Shown here piece after piece: positions 35,176 through 48,500 of a stretch of DNA of 64,000 nucleotides. Source of the stretch: Paraspadella gotoi (Eukaryota > Chaetognatha); the NCBI GenBank assembly GCA_051294375.1, contig CM119266.1, positions 4,292,931 through 4,356,930 on the forward strand, written 5' to 3'. Under the pieces are notes generated by a model. It saw only the letters and a program-made list of their open reading frames with translations. It was not told the origin of the DNA and did not search any database. Position 1 is the stretch's first letter, and every line of letters begins with the position of its first letter. The translations under genes and the position numbers were made by a program.

Positions 35176-35670
35176 CTAGACGGCGAATCCCCGTCGTATT
35201 TCATTCTCGATCTTTTACGTTTATCTTCCCAATCTTCAGCGTCGATGACCGACGAGCCGATTGCGATGTGATCGTGTGAGCGCCTTTTGTCTCGATCTTA
35301 AGTGATAGAATAAATAGAGCAAGTTTCAGTGGTTAAGATCTGAGGGTAGCGCCGCTTAATCGACTCGTTCTTCTTGTGAGACTCAGCATGGCACGAACCC
35401 GAAACCTTTGTGCTGGAAGGGGCTGGTGACCGCTTTCGCGGACATGGCCCTCTCACTTTCCATCTTATATTTTTGAGCAGTCATCATCGGCGGTAAAGAA
35501 AAATCACCTCTTGCAACTGGAAATTGAGAACTTGACACGTAGACTTCCGGCGTTGACATCGTCCGCCTGGGAACGCCCCTTTTCAACGCCGTCTCGGTGG
35601 GGGAGTGTATCGGCGAACCCGCTCGACATCGCGAAACAGAAAATTCCTCATCTTCTTCTATCGCGTCCAT
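35176..35670 (-). CDS. 5' exons of an unidentified phospho-type nuclear or cytoplasmic protein
   Basis: Exon 35406-35670 starts MDAIEEDEEFSVSRCRAG and includes RRTMSTPEVYVSSSQF and MTAQKYKMESERAMSA; a phase-compatible second exon 35176-35296 reads RDKRRSHDHIAIGSSVIDAE and DWEDKRKRSRMKYDGDSPS. Both show good codon structure, Ser/Pro-directed and basic motifs, and no membrane segment or signal peptide. The donor at 35175 (GTAAGAG) is good; the first donor (GTTTCGG) is weaker, and without it the frame simply ends at 35383. Downstream exons were not found: the repeat at 34215-35145 lies immediately 3'. It is divergent to centriolin. Family not recognised. Confidence 0.5.
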
Positions 35671-36856
35671 GATTGTGACGATTTGGATTTAAAAATAAAT
35701 TATAATAATTTGGATTTGATATTAGTAGAGCGGATTTAAAGTTAATAAAAGTAAGAGGCTATTGAAACGGGGAAGAAAAAGCGCGAGCGGTTTTCTGAAA
35801 CAATTACAACAATGTTTATGATAGATAAATATAAGAATTAAGTCTACACGAAGGGAAAATTTGTTTTTCCCTCGCTAGATCATGAATCGTAATGTCAATG
35901 GTTGTATTCATTGTTTGTAAAATTAAATTAACCCTGCTGTACCAATATTATTCTATTTCTAATTGCTTGGTTAAACTCATCGCTCAAAGCTCGTTTTTAT
36001 TTTTCAAATTGCAGTATAAGGGATGAAATGGCAAGCTACCAATCAAGCAATCAAAGTAATTTTCTGACTAACTTTCTATGTGAGGCGACTTACCACCGGT
36101 CTCTCTCTCTAAACCCTTCCTCTCTCCTCTTTCTCCGAGCCGGTCTATTCCACTCGGTCACTTTGCCCTAGCTTTGGCAATGACCTTAGATTGACCGGAC
36201 ACAGTAATAGAGCCGAGGCGACCGCCTCATATGTTTATATTTTATATTCTCTTTTTATATGTATTTCTCTTCCTTCCTCGACTTCATATCTCGTAATGAA
36301 AAGTAACTAAATGATTTAATCACTGCATTACTAGCAATAATTGTAACAAACAATGTATTAAAACAATTCTGTAAATTCGAAATAAAGCAAAAGTATAAAA
36401 AGAGCAATTGTATGTTGTCTTTCCGCGCACCATAAATCAGCTGAATGAGAAAAAAAGAAAAACGGACGAGCGCTGACAGAAGGAAGACAAAAGAGAAGTT
36501 CGCCAGTGCTGGATAGAATTAACTGTGGGGCGGAATTTTAAATAAAATGTAATCATAACACTTATAAATTAACTTATTAATACTACTCTAAACAACCAAG
36601 CCACCTTAACTCAATGCCCCGTCGCGGCGGAGCAGTAGTTGTCCCGTCGCCATGACGACCGCATGAAAAAAGGAGCCAAGCACGAAAAGGCTTTTTTTGT
36701 GCTCCTTATTCGCTAATCGCGTCCATCGCGCGGAATCGAATCATCCATGAGATGTCAACCGAAACCAAACACTTTTATCAGTTTCCGACATCTTAACCAC
36801 GAGAGATAAAACCTCGGACCCAAAACTCGGAACGAGCAACGGTTTTTTTAAAAAAA
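35671..36856. promoter_or_regulatory. Presumed shared upstream region of two divergent genes
   Basis: About 1.2 kb separates the ATG of the minus-strand gene at 35670 from the ATG of CNTRL at 36857. It contains no further gene. A small imperfect hairpin (AAGGAGC..GCTCCTT, 36670-36707) and a GC-rich patch (36610-36660) lie near the CNTRL side. No TATA box is obvious. Confidence 0.4.
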
Positions 36857-39800
36857 ATGACTTCGTCCAACGACCACACTCGCCGCAGCCTTTCGTCCAG
36901 ATTTCGCGGTCGCGGTGGAGGAGGAACCGTCGCCCGCGTCCCTCGTCTCCCGGAATTTCCCGCGGGCGACGCTCCGCCCGTCGCCGACTTTCCTCTCCCG
37001 TCCTCGGCGTCAGGCCTCAGGCTGAAACGGAGAGACACGGCCGAGGATCCGTTGGCGCGTCTGTTCAACGAACGAGCCACGCCCAATTTCGAATCGCAGT
37101 TCGATGAAGATGGAATTTTGTACGACGGTTCGCACATTTGCGATGAAGTTGGGGAGGAGATGAGATCACCCACAGTGGTGAGGGAACGGCCTCTTTCTTA
37201 AATTGTCATACATAATATACGTAATTATGTATATGTTAAATAATTAATAACAATGTTTACCATGATGGAAAAAAAAAGTGTCGCGGTTACTCTCCAGTTA
37301 TTTTTTGGCATTTTAATGTAAGAATCGAAAAATAAAATTAAAATATTAAGAAACTTTGGCCTTTTGTGATTCATTTAAGCTGTGTCTCATTTATGTATGA
37401 CAAAAAATACAGAATTTCTATGTAAAAGAAAATGCGTTGTCCAAAAAAATGCTTCCTTAATTTTTATCTTTTTTATATCTACACTTTTTATTTATACTCA
37501 TTTCCGGTTCTTTTTTATTATTTTTTGAGTTTATCCAATACTATTAAAAATCCCTGCCTTTTCTTAGTCTCAAGTCAAAAGGTTATTGCATTATCTCTAT
37601 TAGGATAGATTCAGGAATGAATCTTAATTCATAAGTCAAAAAAAGAGCAATATTAAAAATACATTGATGCTGTAAATATTACAGAATATTATTTTTAAAT
37701 TGTATCAAAAGTTATAAGGTTCCGAGTAACCTTTCTGTAAGCAAAATTATAATTTTTATTTACTTTTGGATGTATTTTCAGAATCAATTATCAAACAACT
37801 CCAAATATTAAAAAAATAAATATTTTATTGAAGTGAAAGACAAAGACAAAGCTTGGTTTACTTTATAGAAGATTAATCTTTTTCACTGCTTGCTAAGGAC
37901 CATTTTTTACCCCAAATCTGATAAAAAATATCATGTCAGAGATATAATTTTAACAATAATATGAGTAGTTCTCTTAATCAAAAAGAAGTAAAAACAGTTA
38001 GAGTCAACCTCTTTTGTAAGTATTTGAATGTATTGAATAATTTAATGCTTTTGAGAAATAATTATTTTATTCAGTCTTAGGGAAGTCATATTATCTATCA
38101 AAACTTATTTATTAGCCAAAAAATATATTTGACAATAAAATTAACTGGCTTTTCCAAACCGCGACACTTTTTTTTTCCATCATGGTATACAATATTATTT
38201 TATATAGATACGGAGGTAAACTGCTACTATTAATACATAGTAGTGAATCGAAGAGGTTGCAGCAGTTATTCGTTATGATTTGGAAATAACAAATAAAGAC
38301 ATATCACATAAAATCATGATCTAAAATTATAAAATATAAAAATAAATAATACTTGTTTTCTCAATTTAGTACGACGAAGAGCTAGACGATGGTTGGGAAT
38401 CTCAGTCCTTAACGGGAAGCCAAGGTAATCTATTTGTTTTTTGCGAAATTTAAAATTATGTATAAAATTACTTTGTTTATATCCACATTCGTTAAGGTAA
38501 ATTCTTTTCATAATTTTGCGAAATATCCTTTTCACAGGTGTTCGTTACATCACGGAAGAGTTAATAAAGAAAATCGCCAAAGAAGAGGATCTGACGCAAA
38601 TAACACATTTAACGCTGACGCTGGTTCCTAGAGAAGGAGGCAAGAAAATCCGATTCATCGAAAATCTGGGGAAACTTCGTCGGCTGACCATTTTGGATTT
38701 GAGGTACAATTGTAAAAGAATAATAAACAAGATTGAATAAATGATTAGAAAACTAGGGCCGAAAGTAATTGTAACCTTGTGTTGTAGAGATGCTTCCTCC
38801 ATTTCCAGAAGGCAACACTAATATCTCTCTCCCCATTACATTATTGAATATCAAATAAATACTAATTAAATCTATTACTTATGTGAAATATATCCAACTT
38901 TTATGTTCGTTTTAAAATTTTGTCTAATTTAGTTTAATGACAAATACAGTATAGTAAAACAAGTACATAATCTTACAGTTTTTCATATCTAATTGAGATA
39001 ACAACCATTACTGTTTCCAGCTACAATATTATCGAAAGGATACAAAATATCGGCCACTTGATTCAACTTAAAGAACTTTACCTTGTCGGAAATCGTATTT
39101 CCTCTTTGAACGGACTGGAGACGCTTCTGCGGTTACAAGTGTTGGACCTGACGGATAATTGCGTGGAATCGATTCCGCCCTGGATCAAAAAGCTTCGATG
39201 CCTTCGCACGTTGAGGTAGCGTTAATTGATAATCGTTATTCTTCAGTAATTTTTAGACTTAGCCAACATGAAATAGGTACAAACCAATATTATAACTATT
39301 TATCCAGATAATAAACAATCTATTTTGCCTTAGACTTTGGATGGGCAATGAGGGCCCTCTAGTATTCTTTAAACAAGATATTAAGAAATAACAAAACTAA
39401 AACCTGAAAACATTTTATAAAGACTTTCGCGGACTACATAGTGGCAATGGTATAATATTTTTAAATGTAAATAAATTTGTATGTTTTGAAAATTGGAAGA
39501 TTAGAAGTATTATTGATGTCATTGTCAATTATGACGACAGACTCGCAGACAACGAAATTGCGTCGATCTCGGATGTGATGCGTCTCAAGCCGCTCATGGA
39601 TCTGGTGACTCTGACGTTGAACGGAAATCCGATATACGACATTCCTCATTCTCAATCCTTCATCATTAATATTTTGCCGTCGCTCGATGATTTAGACGAG
39701 GAAGTCATTGATCCGCAAATGAGAGAAAATGCACAAAAAAGGTAAATGTAAATATGTAAATATTGACCTTAAACTATGAGACGTGAAAGTAGACAAAAAA

Positions 39801-42800
39801 TAACCATTTGTTTCCAGATTTCAAAATGAGCAGCTGGACCAATTGCAAAATCATCTTAGCGAAATCGAAAAACAGTTGACGAATGTCCAAACCCAAAACG
39901 AAAATAGTAAGGATTTATTAGTCGATAAAAGAAATTTTTTTTTTTCCAAAGGTTTAATTTGACCAGTAACTCGGTTATTACTTAATATCGTGTGAAATTA
40001 GGAGCTCTGCAGATCGAAATTACGAATGAATTCTCAATTATTTTTTCTTGTCCGATTTATATTAAACAGCTACTAAGACCGCTCATGAAGCACAGAAAAA
40101 CGAAAAGCGAGCTCTGGAAAAGGAGCATGAAGCCCTCGCCGCGAAAAGTCTATTAGAAGAAGAATTAGACGCCAAGGTGTGCCCTTAAAAATACCCTAGT
40201 ATGATTGACTTTACTATGATTGTTGTATGCAGTTGCTATTTTCACCATTTAACCTTCAACAGAACGCCCTGCTAAAGCGAAAAACGGCGGAATTGGCCGC
40301 CGCTTGCGAGAAACATTACCATCTCGAGCAAGAATTGGCGTTTTTCAAAATCGACGCCAAGTTCGACAAATTAGGACGAGAACCGTCTCATCCGGACACC
40401 GACGAGAGTCTGGCAAGCGTAGCCGGCGAGAGTCCGTATGTGGGGAAAGGACAATTCTCGGAAAAGCGGAGACAAAGGGAAAAAGCGAGAAGGAGACTCG
40501 CCGAGGAATTCGATAAGAAGTAAGAATGAAAAAAAAGGAAAGATTACCGAATTGAGTGGTCCTGTTAAACATTGGGAGGGTATATGACTAATTGACCAGC
40601 TATTTTCTGAAGATTATTAGTCACACTTATAAAATTCTTTTAGTACCGACAACGGAACCACAGCGGAAAGAACGAAACACGAAAATGTGTTGGATGACAT
40701 GATATCGAGAAAAAAGAATGAACTGAAAGATCTGGAAGATTCGTACAGAAAACGAAAAGATAAATTGGGAACTGCTACGACTCGACTGAGCCAAGTTGAA
40801 AAGCGTCTGGATCAAGCGAAGAAACAAATTAAACTCATGGGAAACGGAATTGAAAAGTTGACGGGAAAATCAATCACCGGTCCCCGCGACCTCACTCACG
40901 AATTACAATTGCAACAGAAGGTAAGTTTGTAGGCTAGCTGTGAAGAATAGAGAAAGGTTCTCATCACGTTTTCCAACTTTCAGAAAGTTCACGATTTGCG
41001 AAAAGATCACGAGGAATTACAGGAAGAGCAAGAAGAACGTGAAAAAATAATGAAGAATTTAGAATTGAGAATCCGAGATATGAGCGAAGATCATGATCGT
41101 TGCAATCAAGGGGATTTGGAATATGGGAGAATAAAGGTGACTAATTAGTTTAATTAGTTAATTGCATTACGTGGTGGTATTTATTAAATAGAGACTTTTT
41201 AGGTTCAAATGGAAAATGAAGAAATGCAACTAATGGAAGAAAGGAAACATTTGGCTCAAACACAGGAAAAATTGGAAAGAAACTTAGCAATTTTAATAAA
41301 GGAGTCTCAGAAACTGCAAAAACTTCAACAAGTTTTTGAAGAAAAATCCAAAGGTAACCTTCTCTTTATATTTAAAAGTATATGAATAATAATAATATAC
41401 ATTAAATGAATTATAATAGGTAATACTGATGATGATGATATAAAGAACGAGTTGGACTCAATTATCACTGGACTAAGTGAATATCTTGACAGACAACAAG
41501 AACTGGAACTTGATCAGAAAAAGGAAAATTCTGATCAGCAACAAGAAAATGCGAGACTTCAACGAGAGTTAAGCGAATTGAAAAGTAAGAACTTTCAACC
41601 CAAATTCGTATAATTTGTTTTTATCAAATAGAATGAAAATGACCCTGTGTTCGCATTTTTTTTTAGACCTTTCAAAATCGTCAGAAACGAAAATACAAAC
41701 GTTGACTAAAGAATTGACCGATGCCAAAAATGTAATCGAGGACGTTTCGAAAGTTAACGAAGACTTGAAATTCAAAGCCAATCAGGGTAACTCTCAAGCA
41801 CAATTGGAAACTCTCCAAGAAAGTTGGAATCAAGAACGAAAAATATTACGAGACAGATTAAATGAAGCTCAAAGCAGCGAACAAATTCAAAGAAGAAGAA
41901 TCGAAGAAGATAAAAAATATTTAGATGAAAAGAATCGGGATTTAACGATTCAAGTTCAATCTTTAAATCACGAACTGTCTCAATATAGATTTAACCAACA
42001 GAAAAGCCAAGACGACATCGTCAACATAATGAACTCGATCATCTATTCTACGTCAGACGTCGCTCATCCAGATGTCTTCGCTCGCCTCCAACAGCCATTG
42101 CAGGAACCAATGAAACGCTTGCACCAAATCGTAACTGAAGCCAAAGATGAGTGTGAAAAAGCGACGAGAACGAAATCTGAATTGGCATCGCTCGAATCGA
42201 CTTGGAAAGGGGAGTTTGCCAAATCGGAATCTGCGGCCAAAGCCATTGAGGAGCAACTCCGCGTCGCTGTAGAGAATTCTCGCGTCATGAAAACCAAGTT
42301 CGAGGAGGAGAGAGAGGAGTGGAAGAATCGAGCCGCGAATTACGAGATGGAGTTGCGGCGTTTGAAGAAAGAACCCAACGTTCCGTCCCCAGAGGGCGTC
42401 GTCAAGAGTCACTCGAGAGAAACGGGAACCAGCGGGGTTTTCTCGTCCACGGATTTGCCGACGGAAATGGAAAACCCAGGAAAAGAAAGAGAATCGGCGG
42501 AGATGACGGCCGCGTTGAGCGAGTTGAGAGATCAAGTTGCCGAACTTAAGGATCGATTGATGAAGAGAAGCCAAGTTGGAGATCGAGTCGTCGAACAGAA
42601 AGATCGAAGAACGAGGAACGACGCTAAATATAGACGTGGAGACGAGAGAAGAGACGAAACCCCGAATCCAACTTCAGATTCTAGAGAAGATGAGACGGAC
42701 GATGGAATTCGACCGGAAGGCGATTCTCGGAACCGGAATAAAGCGAGATCCTTCAAGGGACGGAAGTTGAAAAGCTCGAGGGAATCGATGGGAAGCGAAA

Positions 42801-43822
42801 AGACTCGGTTATACGAAACGGAAATCGAAGATTTAACTTTATTGATAAGACAAAGAGAAAAGGAAATTGAAAGTTTACAAACGGCGATGGAAAAAGAAAA
42901 GATCGAAAGGGAACGACACGTCGATGAAGATCGACAAGGATCGGATTTAAGACGATGTCAGGTAATGCGTTGAAAATAGAAAATAGCATACTTTATTTAA
43001 ATCTAAATAAATTCAAATTAATTTAATCTTTTAATCTGTAACGCATCGCTCGTTTAGCTTTGCTTCGACGTTATCGAACGGTGGGACGCCCATGCGCCGG
43101 AATGCAATGGCCGTCATAGAGGAACTGTTCAAAGCCAAACGAGCCTAAAATCTTTGCCAGGTAAATAAATATTTACCACGATCGTACATCATACTATTTA
43201 TAGACTAGATTCCCTAATTGCCACACATGTTACAGATCTACATCCTCAATACTCGTCCACGCCAAACGTGGCTACGAACTTCATCGCCAACCGTCACGTT
43301 CAGAAATCACATATTTTGACGCGCGCGGGCGACGAGATGGGATCGCTCGCGCCCTCGAGAGGTGCGCCCACCACGCGCGTCATCGTCAACGTGGGTTCGC
43401 CGATTCGTAAAGAAGAAAAGATTCGGCCGACGAGAGTTTACTTCGACAACTTTGACGACGACGACGACCATGGCGACAACGTCGGAATCGAAGATAATCT
43501 TCCCGAGACGATCGTCCGAGACTTTCCCGTCCATCATGACCCGGATGAGATAAAGGAGACGCTCGACATCCGGGGTCGAGGAAGAACCCGCGACAAAGAA
43601 AACTTGGCAGAGAAGACTCGGAGAAAAGCGTCGAACAAAAGAAAACTTCGAATGGAATTGGAGAAAAAAACTGAGAGACTAAGAAGCATCGAGTCTGACT
43701 TGAATTACAGGCGTAGGAGTTTGGATCGACTTCTGCAGGAAGAGGCTTTTTTAAAAGCTAATCGGGAAGGAACGAGAAAATCTTTGAAGGAGATTAACGA
43801 CGCTTTGTCTTTGAATGATTGA
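36857..43822 (+). CDS. CNTRL: Centriolin (centrosome/centriole LRR-coiled-coil protein)
   Basis: Fifteen phase-compatible exons: 36857-37177, 38370-38424, 38538-38703, 39021-39215, 39541-39741, 39818-39906, 40070-40176, 40263-40519, 40644-40920, 40984-41136, 41203-41353, 41420-41584, 41667-42961, 43058-43160, 43236-43822 (TGA); 1373 residues. Identified by GVRYITEELIKK followed by leucine-rich repeats (LTILDLSYNIIERI, LYLVGNRISSLNGLE) and by YHLEQELAFFKIDAKF..ESPYVGKG, all close to vertebrate centriolin. LRRs span about residues 126-330, then long coiled coils. Centriolin sits at the mother centriole and midbody and is needed for cytokinesis. The N-terminal 107 residues (RGRGGGG, VPRLPEFP) are not conserved. 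The protein ends where only the first 60% of the vertebrate protein would be; no donor near the stop suggests further exons. Convergent with DNAJC5. Confidence 0.9.
37260..38185. mobile_element. mariner-type MITE in CNTRL intron 1
   Basis: 926 bp with identical 29-bp terminal inverted repeats (CCATGATGG, nine A, GTGTCGCGGTT at the left; exact inverse at the right) flanked by TA on both sides (37258-37259, 38186-38187), as for Tc1/mariner elements. No transposase. It fills most of intron 1. Confidence 0.85.
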
Positions 43823-44290
43823 AAATTGGGATTTGCCCGAAATCCGGATTAACTTATTTTTATACACGAGTTTTGTTCGATGTTAAAATCGGTTTATGTT
43901 AATGTTTTTTTAACGATTGTCTCACAACTGATTATTGTTAACTGTTAAACCACTATGGTTGATAGAACGTTACTATACGTATTATTTATTTATTACTAAT
44001 TTTATTAAGAGATGTTGACGAATTTAGTCTCAAGAGAGAAACTGCAGGACTTGTAGATTGACAAAAAATGAGAGGCAAATAGCTAACTCCTAATCTACCG
44101 ATCAATTTAAAAGAAAAAAATATTTTTTTAAACGTCATTAAATAGGATTTGTATTTTTTTCTCTCGAACAAACTCGTAGAAAACGTTCAAGTATCTTCGT
44201 TTATTTCGAAAGTAGAAAGATTAAAAAAAAATATCAGTAAAAATAATCCGAAATTAAAAACTTTAGAAAGTAACAGAGTTTGTTTGTGTT

Positions 44291-44851
44291 TCAATCATCG
44301 CTTCTATTCATGGGTTGAGACTCGATCGGCGCGTCCTCCGGTACGGAACTCTTCACCTCCGCCGCCGACGGGTCTGCACCCCCGAAGTCCTCACCCCGCA
44401 TATCTTTAGGAAGGCATCTCCCGCAGCAACAATTGCAGCACATGCAACAGCAAAAGCAGCAGTAGCAACAAGTGAGGATGCCGCAGCAGAGGATGAAGGC
44501 TTTGGTCCAGGGGTTCATGAGTTTGCAGTAGAGATCCGCCCGTTCCGGTCCGAACATGTCGGAAAAGTAGAGGCCCATGCTGCCGTACTGGTCGTACACT
44601 TGACGCTGCGCATCATCGGACAGAATGGAATAAGCGCGGGCGATCTCTTTGAACCGTTCCTCGGCGGTCGGGTCGCCGGGATTTTTGTCCGGGTGATGTC
44701 TCAGCGCCAATCTGCGGTAGGCGCGTCGGATTTCCTCGGGTGACGCGCGTTTGTCCACGCCAAGGATGGCGTAGAGGCTTTGGCCCTCCGTGGAGAGCTT
44801 TCGCTCCCGCCCGCCAGAGTTCATCGCGGAATCAAGAGTCGTTCGCTCCAC
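44291..44851 (-). CDS. DNAJC5: Cysteine-string protein (DnaJ homolog subfamily C member 5)
   Basis: Single-exon frame of 186 residues. Residues about 22-91 form a J domain with the catalytic HPD at 53-55, which stimulates Hsc70 ATPase. Residues 122-146 are the cysteine string: 15 cysteines in 25 positions ([15 protein letters not shown] and on), the palmitoylated anchor that holds the protein on synaptic and secretory vesicles. RKLS at 17-20 corresponds to the PKA site near the N terminus of vertebrate CSP. The linker after the J domain ([10 protein letters not shown]) is also typical. The family protects SNAP-25 and related SNAREs from misfolding. Vertebrate DNAJC5 has introns; this copy has none. 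KLHL18 lies 0.67 kb upstream on the same strand. Confidence 0.93.
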   Translation of the reverse strand: MERTTLDSAMNSGGRERKLSTEGQSLYAILGVDKRASPEEIRRAYRRLALRHHPDKNPGDPTAEERFKEIARAYSILSDDAQRQVYDQYGSMGLYFSDMFGPERADLYCKLMNPWTKAFILCCGILTCCYCCFCCCMCCNCCCGRCLPKDMRGEDFGGADPSAAEVKSSVPEDAPIESQPMNRSDD

Positions 44852-45524
44852 AACATTGTTAAAAATTTAAAATGTTTTTAACGTCGCGCGTTTCGACTTC
44901 GCGCTCAGCGTTTTAAGCGATATATATCTTGATACATCAATTCAATAATGAAGAAAAAACTAACAAGCTGGGTTAGATCCAACATACTTTCTTAAATATT
45001 TTCTTACTTTTAAATAAATAACGAATTTTCATAAAATTTGAATATTCGAATCATACCATTTATTTATTTATTTATTTATTTATTTATCAAACATTGTTGG
45101 ATCAATCTCATTAAACCAATAATGTATGTAGACATAAAATAAACACTTAAAATTATCAAGGTAAAATAATAAGGTTATAAAGATATCACAAATATTTAAA
45201 TGATAGTCGTTTTTGAGTTATAAATTCCAGAAATCGTTACTCAGGTAATATCAAAAATTGAATACATCAAATCAACAATATATAGATTGTTATTCAAGAA
45301 TAAATTAATGTTCAAAAGGAAACTTGAAAAATAACCGTTTGACTAAAATGTCATGTCAAAAATCAAAAATATTTTGACATAATCAGGATCAACTTTTTCG
45401 TCCAGATTGTCATTGTCGATCGCTTAGTTCGATGTTTTGGTTCGGTCAATAATATCGATGAGAGTCTAAACAAGTTTGTTAACCTTACCCATTCCCTTGG
45501 TAAGGGTAAGGGTCCCTTTGCCCT
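44852..45524. other. Spacer between KLHL18 and DNAJC5
   Basis: AT-rich, includes a (TTTA)n run at about 45058-45088 that reads AATAAATAAA on the minus strand and could supply KLHL18 polyadenylation signals. The DNAJC5 promoter must also be here. Confidence 0.5.
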
Positions 45525-48500
45525 CTAATCGTCGTCGTCGTCGTCCTCTCCGTACATCCTAATCGGAACGAGACCGACTCCAACGCCACCTTCGTGATTA
45601 ATCATCGGATCTACGACGTCCCATCGATCCGTCTCGGGATCGTAGCACTCCATCGAATTCAAATTGTTCTCTCCATCGTAACCTAAGAGTTAAGACTCAT
45701 CGCGTGAAACTTACCAAGTATCTTCGTCGTCAAATCTCTCGTCAAATAACTTACCTCCGATGGCGTAGAGTTTTCCGCAATTGACGATGATGGCGACGCG
45801 AGATCTTTTGAAATTCATCGGAGCCACGTAAGTCCAAGTGTTGGAGGATGGGTCCAGCGTCTCTACGCTGCAGAGAAATTTGGAGCCATCGTAGCCTCCG
45901 GCGCAGAAGAGACGACCGTGTAGCACGGCGCAGCCGAGGCGACACCTGACAATATTGGCAAGCGATAATTTCTATTAATTTATTCGCTTCGGTCAAAACA
46001 AATAATGATTCACGAATCAAGTGATAAGATTTATAATTAATTTGAAATTTTATGACTTCGTTCGTAAGCCCCCCCCCCACCCAGAATGTAACTCCCGACA
46101 TAATTCTTTAACAATTGTCACCTTTTCTCGAGCATCGGCGGCACCGACGTCCACTTTCCTGTAGATGGCGTGAACTTTTCCACGGAGAAGAAAATCTGAA
46201 GTCCGTCGTGTCCGCCGGCGACGTAGATGTCGTTTTCGAAGACGGCGACGCCGGCGGCCGATCGCGGACGAGACATTGGTGAGAGGAGTCTCCACACGTT
46301 CTCCTTGAATCGATCACGAAATTGAGCTCTTGTCTTCATAAAACTCTCCTTCTTGGCTCGCCCATTTATATAGTATGTCTAAATTTTTAGTATATTTACA
46401 CTTACTGGGACTTCAGTCTAGATTGATACGAAGAACGTGTAATAATAACCCAACTAAAACCTCTCGCGTAATAAAATAATTGATCCTAGTAAAATACTCG
46501 TCTTTTAGCCCACAATTCCAAAGACAAGCTTGTCTTCTGAAGAACTAACATGTTAGTAAAACGGTTAATTTCAGAAGTATCACCCTACTATAAAATCCGT
46601 GTAGTTATTTCCACAATCCTATTACATCCAACCTCACCTTAGGACTAAAGACTTCCACTGAATCCAACGACGTTTGTCCATCGTATCCTCCGCAGACGTA
46701 GATCTTGGAAGAGTAAGCGATGGCGCCGAGCGCCGATCTCTTCGAGTTCATCGGCGCCACTTTGTTCCACGAATCCGCGTCGGGGTCAAAGGCTTCGACG
46801 CTGGAGAGTCGCTCCCGCCCGTCGTAACCTCCGACGGCGTAGAGCAATCGATCGAGGACGGCCACGCCCACTCGGGATCGTTGCGTCGACATCGGCGAGG
46901 ACATTCGCCATCGGCGAGTCAACGGGTCGTACATCTCGACGGTCGAGAGGGAATCGCCCGTCGACGCGAGGCCTGAGACAAAATTGAGGGAGAAAATGAA
47001 AGAAGATGATGACAGAAAATTGGGTCGTTGAGGCCGAAAATTTAGGGGAAAAGAAATGAGAAATGAAGAGCGAGTGAAGTGACGATGAATGTAAAATGAA
47101 AGGAAATCAAGGGAAGGACGAAGGGAGAATAAAGAAAGAATTAGAGAAAATTGGGGCAAAAAAAAAAAAAGGATAATTCTTATTTCAAAGGGAACCCGTT
47201 CTTTTAACGTACGTAGAAGAATGAAATTAAAAGACTTAAGTAAATTGTCTCAAATAATATTTATTCTCACCGCCGACGGCATAAGTGTATCCGAGGACAT
47301 CGAAGCAACATCTGGGTCGAGTTCTGAACGTATGAAGTCGAGGCCGTCGTTCGGGCATCAAGTGATAATCTATCAAAATTAGGATTCGAGACGCGACTTT
47401 TTTTTCGTCAAAGACAAAAATGCAAAAGAAAAAGTGGAACCTTTAGCTTCGTCCAAAAGATCGCGACAATCCAGAGATTCGTGAACGAGATCGTCTTTGG
47501 CCACGACGTCTGTCAGGTAAGCGGGACTGAGTCCAAAAACGAGATTTGCCATCAATTAGGACCGAGTTGTGGTCATTCTCTTATCGATTCCATGATTTTA
47601 AACAAACCCGTACCTTAGCAACGGGAGTCTGACGAGGACGAGAAGATCTTTGAGCAAACTCTGCCGACTTTCGACGTCGTATCGCGTCCACTTCATGGCG
47701 GCGGTGAAGACGACCTCTTCCGACGAGACGTGGAGATCGTCTCGACTCAAGATGGCGCTAACGTCGGAGAAATCGAGAGACAGAAACTCTTCGTGTCGAA
47801 CGACCTTGAAAAGGGAATAAGGAAATAAGACAAATACTGAGCTCGTTTAAAGTACAATATAGTAGTGCCCGATCTAATAATAAGGGGATCCTTTTATACA
47901 ATCGAGACATACTGAAATGTTATATCACTTCATTTATAGGGGAGTCAGGTTCTCTGGATGTGAATAAACCAGACTGTGAGATAGTCTTGATTGAAAGCTT
48001 GCGGGCACTGCAGGGTCTTGCTATGAAATTCTTTTGTGAGAGGTATGGCAGTCCTGAACCCACCATAGCCTGTCCAAAGTCATGGGCAAGACAGCTTATT
48101 TATAAAATGAATGGATAATTGTACCAATTTCATAAAATTATTAGAGGACTTGACTTGTCCAACATTAAACTGACCTGAGGGAAGTGCTTAGTGATAAATT
48201 TGTTAGCGGCGTCGACGAGGGACTTGCAGTGATGCTGATCACCGAAAGATCGAAACCCGACGACGTTGCGAGGATGAAGTCGAGCGACGAGGAAATCGCA
48301 ACAAGCGTCTTTCACTTTCTGTCGCCGGGGTTAATGATTCAATATTTAAATAATAATACAAGGAAATACTAGTTAATAAAGATTGACTTTTCGTATTGGA
48401 CAATATTGAACCGTTGTTGGTTGTACAAATTTTATAACTTACAGCTCCTTGAATTTTGAAGCTAGTACTCTTCCTTGATTTACTTCTTTGGGTAACAGTT

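Noticed and set aside
42053-42574. Minus-strand frame of 173 codons opposite CNTRL
   Set aside because: Antisense shadow of the coiled-coil exon; no recognisable protein features.
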